Source of the DNA: Tetranychus cinnabarinus
Lineage: Eukaryota > Arthropoda > Arachnida > Trombidiformes > Tetranychidae
Assembly: GCA_022266195.1 (NCBI GenBank)
Contig: WHVY01000004.1
Coordinates: 7,581,501 to 7,645,500, forward strand
Length of the DNA stretch: 64,000 nucleotides
Direction: 5' to 3'
A program made the translations under genes and the position numbers. Of this stretch, positions 14,144 through 26,800 are shown piece by piece. The notes below the pieces were generated by a model. It ran no database searches and had not been told where the DNA came from. It worked only from the letters and a program-made list of their open reading frames with translations. Position 1 is the first letter of the stretch, and every line of letters begins with the position of its first letter.

Positions 14144-14803
14144 TAGTTAGGCTTACCTGGTATACCTTATCTATAGTTTAAAAATAAAGAGAAGCAGCAC
14201 ATAAGAAGCAAAAACTTTCAAAGGACAAGAACCAAAAGAATAGAGAGAACTTGGCTTGCTTTTCATGCTCAAGACATATTTTCTGAACTAAATTTAAACG
14301 CTGATTTTAACTCCAAATATGCGATACATTTAATCATATTCGAAGCAGTTTTCGTGTAAATGGCATTTAAGTTTTTTTATTTAAAAGAAATTATTTTTGA
14401 TTGTAATTATTCTAATCATGAACGTGCAATCGGATTTTGAAATCATGAAATCATGAAATAGCTGCAAATGTAAATAATGATCAACGAAATCATCTTTCTC
14501 TGTGAGGATATTGCAGTTAGACGAAATTATCGAAAATTGCGCACAATTCAATCTAATGAGCTTTTATAAGCTGATTGAATCATATTATCAATTGCACTAA
14601 CATTCTGGTAAAGTCACCATATAACATGCTAACTTAAGCTCGAGGGCATCGAGTGTAATACAGACATTTAAATTTTAACCAATGAAAAAATCAAGACCCG
14701 GCAATTTACAAAATACCCAATACAGACTTCTTAAAGAGAATTACAACGAAATTCATATGCTAATAATCAAATTTTATTGTGATGATAGATTTTGTGACAT
14801 AAT
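14144..14803. other. Intergenic, 3' end of the fibroin gene
   Basis: AATAAA on the minus strand (14778-14773) lies 26 nt past the fibroin stop and is its likely poly(A) signal. The rest is unremarkable AT-rich DNA. Confidence 0.6.
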
Positions 14804-17800
14804 TCAATAGCAAACGCATGTTTTACCAGCTTCATTAGTATACTTTGTGTAAGCTGCTGCTGATCTTGATGAACCTGAACCAGATGATCCTGATCCAGTA
14901 TTTGATGCTGGTGCAGGTGCAGATGATGAGTCTGAAGCTGCTGCTGCTGATCCTGATGAACCTGAACCAGATGATCCTGAACCTGATGAACCAGATCCTT
15001 GTCCTGATCCTGAGCCAGATGATCCTGAACCTGAAGCTGCTGCTCCTGATGAAGCTGCTGCTGATGATCCTGAACCTGATCCTGATGATGCTGAGTTAGG
15101 TGAGTTACTGGTTGATGTTGATGTTGTTGTTGGTCCTGATGATGAATCTGAAGCTGATGCTGCTGATGCTGCTGCTGCTGAACTTGAAGCTGCTGATGAT
15201 GATCCTGAACCTGATGAACCAGATCCTTGTCCTGATCCTGAACCAGATGATCCTGAACCTGAAGCTGCTGCTGCTCCTGATGAAGCTGCTGCTGATGATC
15301 CTGAACCTGATCCTGATGATGCTGAGTTAGGTGAGTTACTGGTTGATGTTGATGCTGGTGCAGGTGCAGATGATGAGTCTGAAGCTGCTGCTGCTGAACT
15401 TGATGCTGCTGATCCTGATGAACCTGAACCAGATGATCCTGAACCTGATGAACCAGATCCTTGTCCTGATCCTGAGCCGGATGATCCTGAACCTGAAGCT
15501 GCTGCTGCTCCTGATGAAGCTGCTGCTGACGATCCTGAACCTGATCCTGATGATGCTGAGTTAGGTGAGTTACTGGTTGATGTTGATGTTGTTGTTGGTC
15601 CTGATGATGAATCTGAAGCTGATGCTGCTGATGCTGCTGCTGCTGAACTTGAAGCTGCTGCTGATGATCCTGATCCAGTATTTGATGCTGGTGCAGGTGC
15701 AGATGATGAGTCTGAAGCTGCTGCTGCTGAACTTGATGCTGCTGATCCTGATGAACCTGAACCAGATGATCCTGAACCTGATGAACCAGATCCTTGTCCT
15801 GATCCTGAGCCAGATGATCCTGAACCTGAAGCTGCTGCTGCTCCTGTTGAAGCTGCTGCTGATGATCCTGAACCTGATCCTGATGATGCTGAGTTAGGTG
15901 AGTTACTGGTTGATGTTGATGTTGTTGTTGGTCCTGATGATGAATCTGAAGCTGATGCTGCTGATGCTGCTGCTGCTGAACTTGAAGCTGCTGATGATGA
16001 TCCTGAACCTGATGAACCAGATCCTTGTCCTGATCCTGAACCAGATGATCCTGAACCTGAAGCTGCTGCTGCTCCTGATGAAGCTGCTGCTGATGATCCT
16101 GAACCTGATCCTGATGATGCTGAGTTAGGTGAGTTACTGGTTGATGTTGATGCTGGTGCAGGTGCAGATGATGAGTCTGAAGCTGCTGCTGCTGAACTTG
16201 ATGCTGCTGATCCTGATGAACCTGAACCAGATGATCCTGAACCTGATGAACCAGATCCTTGTCCTGATCCTGAGCCGGATGATCCTGAACCTGAAGCTGC
16301 TGCTGCTCCTGATGAAGCTGCTGCTGACGATCCTGAACCTGATCCTGATGATGCTGAGTTAGGTGAGTTACTGGTTGATGTTGATGTTTTTGTTGGTCCT
16401 GATGATGAATCTGAAGCTGATGCTGCTGATGCTGCTGCTGCTGAACTTGAAGCTGCTGCTGATGATCCTGATCCAGTATTTGATGCTGGTGCAGGTGCAG
16501 ATGATGAGTCTGAAGCTGCTGCTGCTGAAATTGATGCTGCTGATCCTGATGAACCTGAACCAGATGATCCTGAACCTGATGAACCAGATCCTTGTCCTGA
16601 TCCTGAGCCAGATGATCCTGAACCTGAAGCTGCTGCTGCTCCTGTTGAAGCTGCTGCTGATGATCCTGAACCTGATCCTGATGATGCTGAGTTAGGTGAG
16701 TTACTGGTTGATGTTGATGTTGTTGTTGGTCCTGATGATGAATCTGAAGCTGATGCTGCTGCTGCTGAACTTGAAGCTGCTGATGATGATCCTGAACCTG
16801 ATGAACCAGATCCTTGTCCTGATCCTGAGCCAGATGATCCTGAACCTGAAGCTGCTGCTGCTCCTGATGAAGCTGCTGCTGATGATCCTGAACCTGATCC
16901 TGATGATGCTGAGTTAGGTGAGTTACTGGTTGATGTTGATGTTGTTGTTGGTCCTGATGATGAATCTGAAGCTGATGCTGCTGATGCTGCTGCTGCTGAA
17001 CTTGAAGCTGCTGCTGATGATCCTGATCCAGTATTTGATGCTGGTGCAGGTGCAGATGATGAGTCTGAAGCTGCTGCTGCTGAACTTGATGCTGCTGATC
17101 CTGATGAACCTACACCAGATGATCCTGAACCTGATGAACCAGATCCTTGTCCTGATGCTGAGCCAGATGATCCTGAACCTGAAGCTGCTGCTGCTCCTGA
17201 TGAAGCTGCTGCTGATGATCCTGAACCTGATCCTGATGATGCTGAGTTAGGTGAGTTACTGGTTGATGTTGATGCTGGTGCAGGTGCAGATGATGAGTCT
17301 GAAGCTGCTGCTGCTGAACTTGATGCTGCTGATCCTGATGAACCTGAACCAGATGATCCTGAACCTGATGAACCAGATCCTTGTCCTGATCCTGAACCAG
17401 ATGATCCTGAACCTGAAGCTGCTGCTGCTCCTGATGAAGCTGTTGCTGATGATCCTGAACCTGATCCTGATGATGCTGAGTTAGGTGAGTTACTGGTTGA
17501 TGTTGATGTTGTTGTTGGTCCTGATGATGAATCTGAAGCTGATGCTGCTGATGCTGCTGCTGCTGAACTTGAAGCTGCTGATGATGATCCTGATCCAGTA
17601 TTTGATGCTGGTGCAGGTGCAGATGATGAGACTGAAGCTGCTGCTGCTGAACTTGATGCTGCTGATCCTGATGAACCTGAACCAGATGATCCTGAACCTG
17701 ATGAACCAGATCCTTGTCCTGATCCTGATGATGCTGAGTTAGGTGAGTTACTGGTTGATGTTGATGTTGTTGTTGGTCCTGATGATGAATCTGAAGCTGA

Positions 17801-20800
17801 TGCTGCTGATGCTGCTGCTGCTGAACTTGAAGCTGCTGATGATGATCCTGATCCAGTATTTGATGCTGGTGCAGGTGCAGATGATGAGTCTGAAGCTGCT
17901 GCTGCTGAACTTGATGCTGCTGATCCTGATGAACCTACACCAGATGATCCTGAACCTGATGAACCAGATCCTTGTCCTGATGCTGAGCCAGATGATCCTG
18001 AACCTGAAGCTGCTGCTGCTCCTGATGAAGCTGCTGCTGATGATCCTGAACCTGATCCTGATGATGCTGAGTTAGGTGAGTTACTGGTTGATGTTGATGT
18101 TGTTGTTGGTCCTGATGATGAATCTGAAGCTGATGCTGCTGATGCTGCTGCTGCTGAACTTGAAGCTGCTGATGATGATCCTGATCCAGTATTTGATGCT
18201 GGTGCAGGTGCAGATGATGAGTCTGAAGCTGCTGCTGCTGAACTTGATGCTGCTGATCCTGATGAACCTGAACCAGATGATCCTGAACCTGATGAACCAG
18301 ATCCTTGTCCTGATCCTGATGATGCTGAGTTAGGTGAGTTACTGGTTGATGTTGATGTTGCTGTTGGTCCTGATGATGAATCTGAAGCTGATGCTGCTGA
18401 TGCTGCTGCTGCTGAACTTGAAGCTGCTGATGATGATCCTGATCCAGTATTTGATGCTGGTGCAGGTGCAGATGATGAGTCTGAAGCTGCTGCTGCTGAA
18501 CTTGATGCTGCTGATCCTGATGAACCTGAACCAGATGATCCTGAACCTGAACCTGCTGCTGCTCCTGATGAAGCTGCTGCTGATGATCCTGAACCTGATC
18601 CTGATGATGCTGAGTTAGGTGAGTTACTGGTTGATGTTGATGTTGTTGTTGGTCCTGATGATGAATCTGAAGCTGATGCTGCTGATGCTGCTGCTGCTGA
18701 ACTTGAAGCTGCTGATGATGATCCTGATCCAGTATTTGATGCTGGTGCAGGTGCAGATGATGAGTCTGAAGCTGCTGCTGCTGAACTTGATGCTGCTGAT
18801 CCTGATGAACCTGAACCAGATGATCCTGAACCTGATGAACCAGATCCTTGTCCTGATCCTGATGATGCTGAGTTAGGTGAGTTACTGGTTGATGTTGATG
18901 TTGTTGCTGGTCCTGATGATGAATCTGAAGCTGATGCTGCTGATGCTGCTGCTGCTGAACTTGAAGCTGCTGAAGATGATCCTGATCCAGTATTTGATGC
19001 TGGTGCAGGTGCAGATGATGAGTCTGAAGCTGCTGCTGCTGAACTTGATGCTGCTGATCCTGATGAACCTGAACCAGATGATCCTGAACCTGATGAACCA
19101 GATCCTTGTCCTGATCCTGAGCCAGATGATCCTGAACCTGAAGCTGCTGCTGCTCCTGATGAAGCTGCTGCTGATGATCCTGAACCTGATCCTGATGATG
19201 CTGAGTTAGGTGAGTTACTGGTTGATGTTGATGTTGTTGTTGGTCCTGATGATGAATCTGAAGCTGATGCTGCTGATGCTGCTGCTGCTGAACTTGAAGC
19301 TGCTGATGATGATCCTGATCCAGTATTTGATGCTGGTGCAGGTGCAGATGATGAGTCTGAAGCTGCTGCTGCTGAACTTGATGCTGCTGATCCTGATGAA
19401 CCTACACCAGATGATCCTGAACCTGATGAACCAGATCCTTGTCCTGATGCTGAGCCAGATGATCCTGAACCTGAAGCTGCTGCTGCTCCTGATGAAGCTG
19501 CTGCTGATGATCCTGAACCTGATCCTGATGATGCTGAGTTAGGTGAGTTACTGGTTGATGTTGATGTTGTTGTTGGTCCTGATGATGAATCTGAAGCTGA
19601 TGCTGCTGATGCTGCTGCTGCTGAACTTGAAGCTGCTGATGATGATCCTGATCCAGTATTTGATGCTGGTGCAGGTGCAGATGATGAGTCTGAAGCTGCT
19701 GCTGCTGAACTTGATGCTGCTGATCCTGATGAACCTGAACCAGATGATCTTGAACCTGATGAACCAGATCCTTGTCCTGATCCTGAGCCAGATGATCCTG
19801 AACCTGAAGCTGCTGCTGCTCCTGATGAAGCTGCTGCTGATGATCCTGAACCTGATCCTGATGCGGCTGAGTTAGGTGAGTTACTGGTTGATGTTGATGT
19901 TGTTGTTGGTCCTGATGATGAATCTGAAGCTGATGCTGCTGATGCTGCTGCTGCTGAACTTGAAGCTGCTGATGATGATCCTGATCCAGTATTTGATGTT
20001 GGTGCAGGTGCAGATGATGAGTCTGAAGCTGCTGCTGCTGAACTTGATGCTGCTGATCCTGATGAACCTGAACCAGATGATCCTGAACCTGATGAACCAG
20101 ATCCTTGTCCTGATCCTGATGATGCTGAGTTAGGTGAGTTACTGGTTGATGTTGATGTTGCTGTTGGTCCTGATGATGAATCTGAAGCTGATGCTGCTGA
20201 ACTTGAAGCTGCTGATGATGATCCTGATCCAGTATTTGATGCTGGTGCAGGTGCAGATGATGAGTCTGAAGCTGCTGCTGCTGAACTTGATGCTGCTGAT
20301 CCTGATGAACCTGAACCAGATGATCCTGAACCTGATGAACCAGATCCTTGTCCTGATCCTGAGCCAGATGATCCTGAACCTGAACCTGCTGCTGCTCCTG
20401 ATGAAGCTGCTGCTGATGATCCTGAACCTGATCCTGATGATGCTGAGTTAGGTGAGTTACTGGTTGATGTTGATGTTGTTGTTGGTCCTGATGATGAATC
20501 TGAAGCTGATGCTGCTGATGCTGCTGCTGCTGAACTTGAAGCTGCTGATGATGATCCTGATCCAGTATTTGATGCTGGTGCAGGTGCAGATGATGAGTCT
20601 GAAGCTGCTGCTGCTGAACTTGATGCTGCTGATCCTGATGAACCTGAACCAGATGATCCTGAACCTGATGAACCAGATCCTTGTCCTGATCCTGATGATG
20701 CTGAGTTAGGTGAGTTACTGGTTGATGTTGATGTTGTTGCTGGTCCTGATGATGAATCTGAAGCTGATGCTGCTGATGCTGCTGCTGCTGAACTTGAAGC

Positions 20801-23800
20801 TGCTGAAGATGATCCTGATCCAGTATTTGATGCTGGTGCAGGTGCAGATGATGAGTCTGAAGCTGCTGCTGCTGAACTTGATGCTGCTGATCCTGATGAA
20901 CCTGAACCAGATGATCCTGAACCTGATGAACCAGATCCTTGTCCTGATCCTGAGCCAGATGATCCTGAACCTGAAGCTGCTGCTGCTCCTGATGAAGCTG
21001 CTGCTGATGATCCTGAACCTGATCCTGATGATGCTGAGTTAGGTGAGTTACTGGTTGATGTTGATGTTGTTGTTGGTCCTGATGATGAATCTGAAGCTGA
21101 TGCTGCTGATGCTGCTGCTGCTGAACTTGAAGCTGCTGATGATGATCCTGATCCAGTATTTGATGCTGGTGCAGGTGCAGATGATGAGTCTGAAGCTGCT
21201 GCTGCTGAACTTGATGCTGCTGATCCTGATGAACCTGAACCAGATGATCCTGAACCTGATGAACCAGATCCTTGTCCTGATCCTGATGATGCTGAGTTAG
21301 GTGAGTTACTGGTTGATGTTGATGTTGCTGTTGGTCCTGATGATGAATCTGAAGCTGATGCTGCTGATGCTGCTGCTGCTGAACTTGAAGCTGCTGATGA
21401 TGATCCTGATCCAGTATTTGATGCTGGTGCAGGTGCAGATGATGAGTCTGAAGCTGCTGCTGCTGAACTTGATGCTGCTGATCCTGATGAACCTGAACCA
21501 GATGATCCTGAACCTGATGAACCAGATCCTTGTCCTGATCCTGATGATGCTGAGTTAGGTGAGTTACTGGTTGATGTTGATGTTGTTGCTGGTCCTGATG
21601 ATGAATCTGAAGCTGATGCTGCTGATGCTGCTGCTGCTGAACTTGAAGCTGCTGAAGATGATCCTGATCCAGTATTTGATGCTGGTGCAGGTGCAGATGA
21701 TGAGTCTGAAGCTGCTGCTGCTGAACTTGATGCTGCTGATCCTGATGAACCTGAACCAGATGATCCTGAACCTGATGAACCAGATCCTTGTCCTGATGCT
21801 GAGCCAGATGATCCTGAACCTGAAGCTGCTGCTGCTCCTGATGAAGCTGCTGCTGATGATCCTGAACCTGATCCTGATGATGCTGAGTTAGGTGAGTTAC
21901 TGGTTGATGTTGATGTTGTTGTTGGTCCTGATGATGAATCTGAAGCTGATGCTGCTGATGCTGCTGCTGCTGAACTTGAAGCTGCTGATGATGATCCTGA
22001 TCCAGTATTTGATGCTGGTGCAGGTGCAGATGATGAGTCTGAAGCTGCTGCTGCTGAACTTGATGCTGCTGATCCTGATGAACCTGAACCAGATGATCCT
22101 GAACCTGATGAACCAGATCCTTGTCCTGATCCTGATGATGCTGAGTTAGGTGAGTTACTGGTTGATGTTGATGTTGCTGTTGGTCCTGATGATGAATCTG
22201 AAGCTGATGCTGCTGATGCTGCTGCTGTTGAACTTGAAGCTGCTGATGATGATCCTGATCCAGTATTTGATGCTGGTGCAGGTGCAGATGATGAGTCTGA
22301 AGCTGCTGCTGCTGAACTTGATGCTGCTGATCCTGATGAACCTGAACCAGATGATCCTGAACCTGATGAACCAGATCCTTGTCCTGATCCTGAGCCAGAT
22401 GATCCTGAACCTGAAGCTGCTGCTGCTCCTGATGAAGCTGCTGCTGATGATCCTGAACCTGATCCTGATGTTGCTGAGTTAGGTGAGTTACTGGTTGATG
22501 TTGATGTTGTTGTTGGTCCTGATGATGAATCTGAAGCTGATGCTGCTGATGCTGCTGCTGCTGAACTTGAAGCTGCTGATGATGATCCTGATCCAGTATT
22601 TGATGCTGGTGCAGGTGCAGATGATGAGTCTGAAGCTGCTGCTGCTGAACTTGATGCTGCTGATCCTGATGAACCTGAACCAGATGATCCTGAACCTGAT
22701 GAACCAGATCCTTGTCCTGATCCTGATGATGCTGAGTTAGGTGAGTTACTGGTTGATGTTGATGTTGTTGTTGGTCCTGACGAGTAATCTGAAGCTGATG
22801 CTGCTGATGCTGCTGCTGCTGAACTTGAAGCTGCTGATGATGATCCTGATCCAGTATTTGATGCTGGTGCAGGTGCAGATGATGAGTCTGAAGCTGCTGC
22901 TGCTGAACTTGATGCTGCTGATCCTGATGAACCTGAACCAGATGATCCTGCACCTGATGAACCAGATCCTTGTCCTGATCCTGAGCCAGATGATCCTGAA
23001 CCTGAAGCTGCTGCTGCTCCTGATGAAGCTGCTGCTGATGATCCTGAACCTGATCCTGATGATGCTGAGTTAGGTGAGTTACTGGTTGATTTTGATGTTG
23101 TTGTTGGTCCTGATGATGAATCTGAAGCTGATGCTGCTGATGTCGCTGCTGCTGAACTTGAAGCTGCTGATGATGATCCTGATCCAGTATTTGATGCTGG
23201 TGCAGGTGCAGATGATGAGTCTGAAGCTGCTGCTGCTGAACTTGATGCTGCTGATCCTGATGAACCTGAACCAGATGATCCTGAACCTGATGCACCAGAT
23301 CCTTGTCCTGATCCTGATGATGCTGAGTTAGGTGAGTTACTGGTTGATGTTGATGTTGCTGTTGGTCCTGATGATGAATCTGAAGCTGATGCTGCTGATG
23401 CTGCTGCTGTTGAACTTGAAGCTGCTGATGATGATCCTGATCCAGTATTTGATGCTGGTGCAGGTGCAGATGATGAGTCTGAAGCTGCTGCTGCTGAACT
23501 TGATGCTGCTGATCCTGATGAACCTGAACCAGATGATCCTGAACCTGATGAACCAGATCCTTGTCCTGATCCTGAGCCAGATGATCCTGAACCTGAAGCT
23601 GCTGCTGCTCCTGATGAAGCTGCTGCTGATGATCCTGAACCTGATCCTGATGATGCTGAGTTAGGTGAGTTACTGGTTGATGTTGATGTTGTTGTTGGTC
23701 CTGATGATGAATCTGAAGCTGATGCTGCTGATGCTGCTGCTGCTGAACTTGAAGCTGCTGATGATGATCCTGATCCAGTATTTGATGCTGGTGCAGGTGC

Positions 23801-26800
23801 AGATGATGAGTCTGAAGCTGCTGCTGCTGAACTTGATGCTGCTGATCCTGATGAACCTGAACCAGATGATCCTGAACCTGATGAACCAGATCCTTGTCCT
23901 GATCCTGATGATGCTGAGTTAGGTGAGTTACTGGTTGATGTTGATGTTGTTGTTGGTCCTGACGAGTAATCTGAAGCTGATGCTGCTGATGCTGCTGCTG
24001 CTGAACTTGAAGCTGCTGATGATGATCCTGATCCAGTATTTGATGCTGGTGCAGGTGCAGATGATGAGTCTGAAGCTGCTGCTGCTGAACTTGATGCTGC
24101 TGATCCTGATGAACCTGAACCAGATGATCCTGCACCTGATGAACCAGATCCTTGTCCTGATCCTGAGCCAGATGATCCTGAACCTGAAGCTGCTGCTGCT
24201 CCTGATGAAGCTGCTGCTGATGATCCTGAACCTGATCCTGATGATGCTGAGTTAGGTGAGTTACTGGTTGATTTTGATGTTGTTGTTGGTCCTGATGATG
24301 AATCTGAAGCTGATGCTGCTGATGTCGCTGCTGCTGAACTTGAAGCTGCTGATGATGATCCTGATCCAGTATTTGATGCTGGTGCAGGTGCAGATGATGA
24401 GTCTGAAGCTGCTGCTGCTGAACTTGATGCTGCTGATCCTGATGAACCTGAACCAGATGATCTTGAACCTGATGAACCAGATCCTTGTCCTGATCCTGAG
24501 CCAGATGATCCTGAACCTGAAGCTGCTGCTGCTCCTGATGAAGCTGCTGCTGATGATCCTGAACCTGATCCTGATGATGCTGAGTTAGGTGAGTTACTGG
24601 TTGATGTTGATGTTGTTGTTGGTCCTGATGATGAATCTGAAGCTGATGCTGCTGATGCTGCTGCTGCTGAACTTGAAGCTGCTGATGATGATCCTGATCC
24701 AGTATTTGATGCTGGTGCAGGTGCAGATAATGAGTCTGAAGCTGCTGCTGCTGAACTTGATGCTGCTGATCCTGATGAACCTGAACCAGATGATCCTGAA
24801 CCTGATGCACCAGATCCTTGTCCTGATCCTGATGATGCTGAGTTAGGTGAGTTACTGGTTGATGTTGATGTTGTTGCTGGTCCTGATGATGAATCTGAAG
24901 CTGATGCTGCTGATGCTGCTGCTGCTGAACTTGAAGCTGCTGATGATGATCCTGATCCAGTATTTGATGCTGGTGCAGGTGCAGATGATGAGTCTGAAGC
25001 TGCTGCTGCTGAACTTGATGCTGCTGATCCTGATGAACCTGAACCAGATGATCCTGAACCTGATGAACCAGATCCTTGTCCTGATCCTGAGCCAGATGAT
25101 CCTGAACCTGAAGCTGCTGCTGCTCCTGATGAAGCTGCTGCTGATGATCCTGAACCTGATCCTGATGATGCTGAGTTAGGTGAGTTACTGGTTGATGTTG
25201 ATGTTGTTGTTGGTCCTGATGATGAATCTGAAGCTGATGCTGCTGATGCTGCTGCTGCTGAATTTGAAGCTGCTGATGATGATACTGATCCAGTATTTGA
25301 TGCTGGTGCAGGTGCAGATGATGAGTCTGAAGCTGCTGCTGCTGAACTTGATGCTGCTGATCCTGATGAACCTGAACTAGATGATCCTGAACCTGATGAA
25401 CCAGATCCTTGTCCTGATCCTGATGATGCTGAGTTAGGTGAGTTACTGGTTGATGTTGATGTTGTTGCTGGTCCTGATGATGAATCTGAAGCTGATGCTG
25501 CTGATGCTGCTGCTGCTGAACTTGAAGCTTCTGATGATGATCCTGATCCAGTATTTGATGCTGGTGCAGGTGCAGATGATGAGTCTGAAGCTGCTGCTGC
25601 TGAACTTGATGCTGCTGATCCTGATGAACCTGAACCAGATGATCCTGAACCTGATGAACCAGATCCTTGTCCTGATCCTGAGCCAGATGATCCTGAACCT
25701 GAAGCTGCTGCTGCTCCTGATGAAGCTGCTGCTGATGATCCTGAACCTGATCCTGATGATGCTGAGTTAGGTGAGTTACTGGTTGATGTTGATGTTGTTG
25801 TTGGTCCTGATGATGAATCTGAAGCTGATGCTGCTGATGCTGCTGCTGCTGAACTTGAAGCTGCTGATGATGATCCTGATCCAGTATTTGATGCTGGTGC
25901 AGGTGCAGATGATGAGTCTGAAGCTGCTGCTGCTGATCCTGATGAACCTGAACCAGATGATCCTGAACCTGATGAACCAGATCCTTGTCCTGATCCTGAG
26001 CCAGATGATCCTGAACCTGAAGCTGCTGCTCCTGATGAAGCTGCTGCTGATGATCCTGAACCTGATCCTGATGATGCTGAGTTAGGTGAGTTACTGGTTG
26101 ATGTTGATGTTGTTGTTGGTCCTGATGATGAATCTGAAGCTGATGCTGCTGATGCTGCTGCTGCTGAACTTGAAGCTGCTGATGATGATCCTGATCCAGT
26201 ATTTGATGCTGGTGCAGGTGCAGATGATGAGTCTGAAGCTGCTGCTGCTGAACTTGATGCTGCTGATCCTGATGAACCTACACCAGATGATCCTGAACCT
26301 GATGAACCAGATCCTTGTCCTGATCCTGATGATGCTGAGTTAGGTGAGTTACTGGTTGATGTTGATGTTGTTGCTGGTCCTGATGATGAATCTGAAGCTG
26401 ATGCTGCTGATGCTGCTGCTGCTGAACTTGAAGCTGCTGATGATGATCCTGATCCAGTATTTGATGCTGGTGCAGGTGCAGATGATGAGTCTGAAGCTGC
26501 TGCTGCTGAACTTGATGCTGCTGATCCTGATGAACCTGAACCAGATGATCCTGAACCTGATGAACCAGATCCTTGTCCTGATCCTGAGCCAGATGATCCT
26601 GAACCTGAAGCTGCTGCTGCTCCTGATGAAGCTGCTGCTGATGATCCTGAACCTGATCCTGATGATGCTGAGTTAGGTGAGTTACTGGTTGATGTTGATG
26701 TTGTTGTTGGTCCTGATGATGAATCTGAAGCTGATGCTGCTGATGCTGCTGCTGCTGAACTTGAAGCTGCTGATGATGATCCTGATCCAGTATTTGATGC

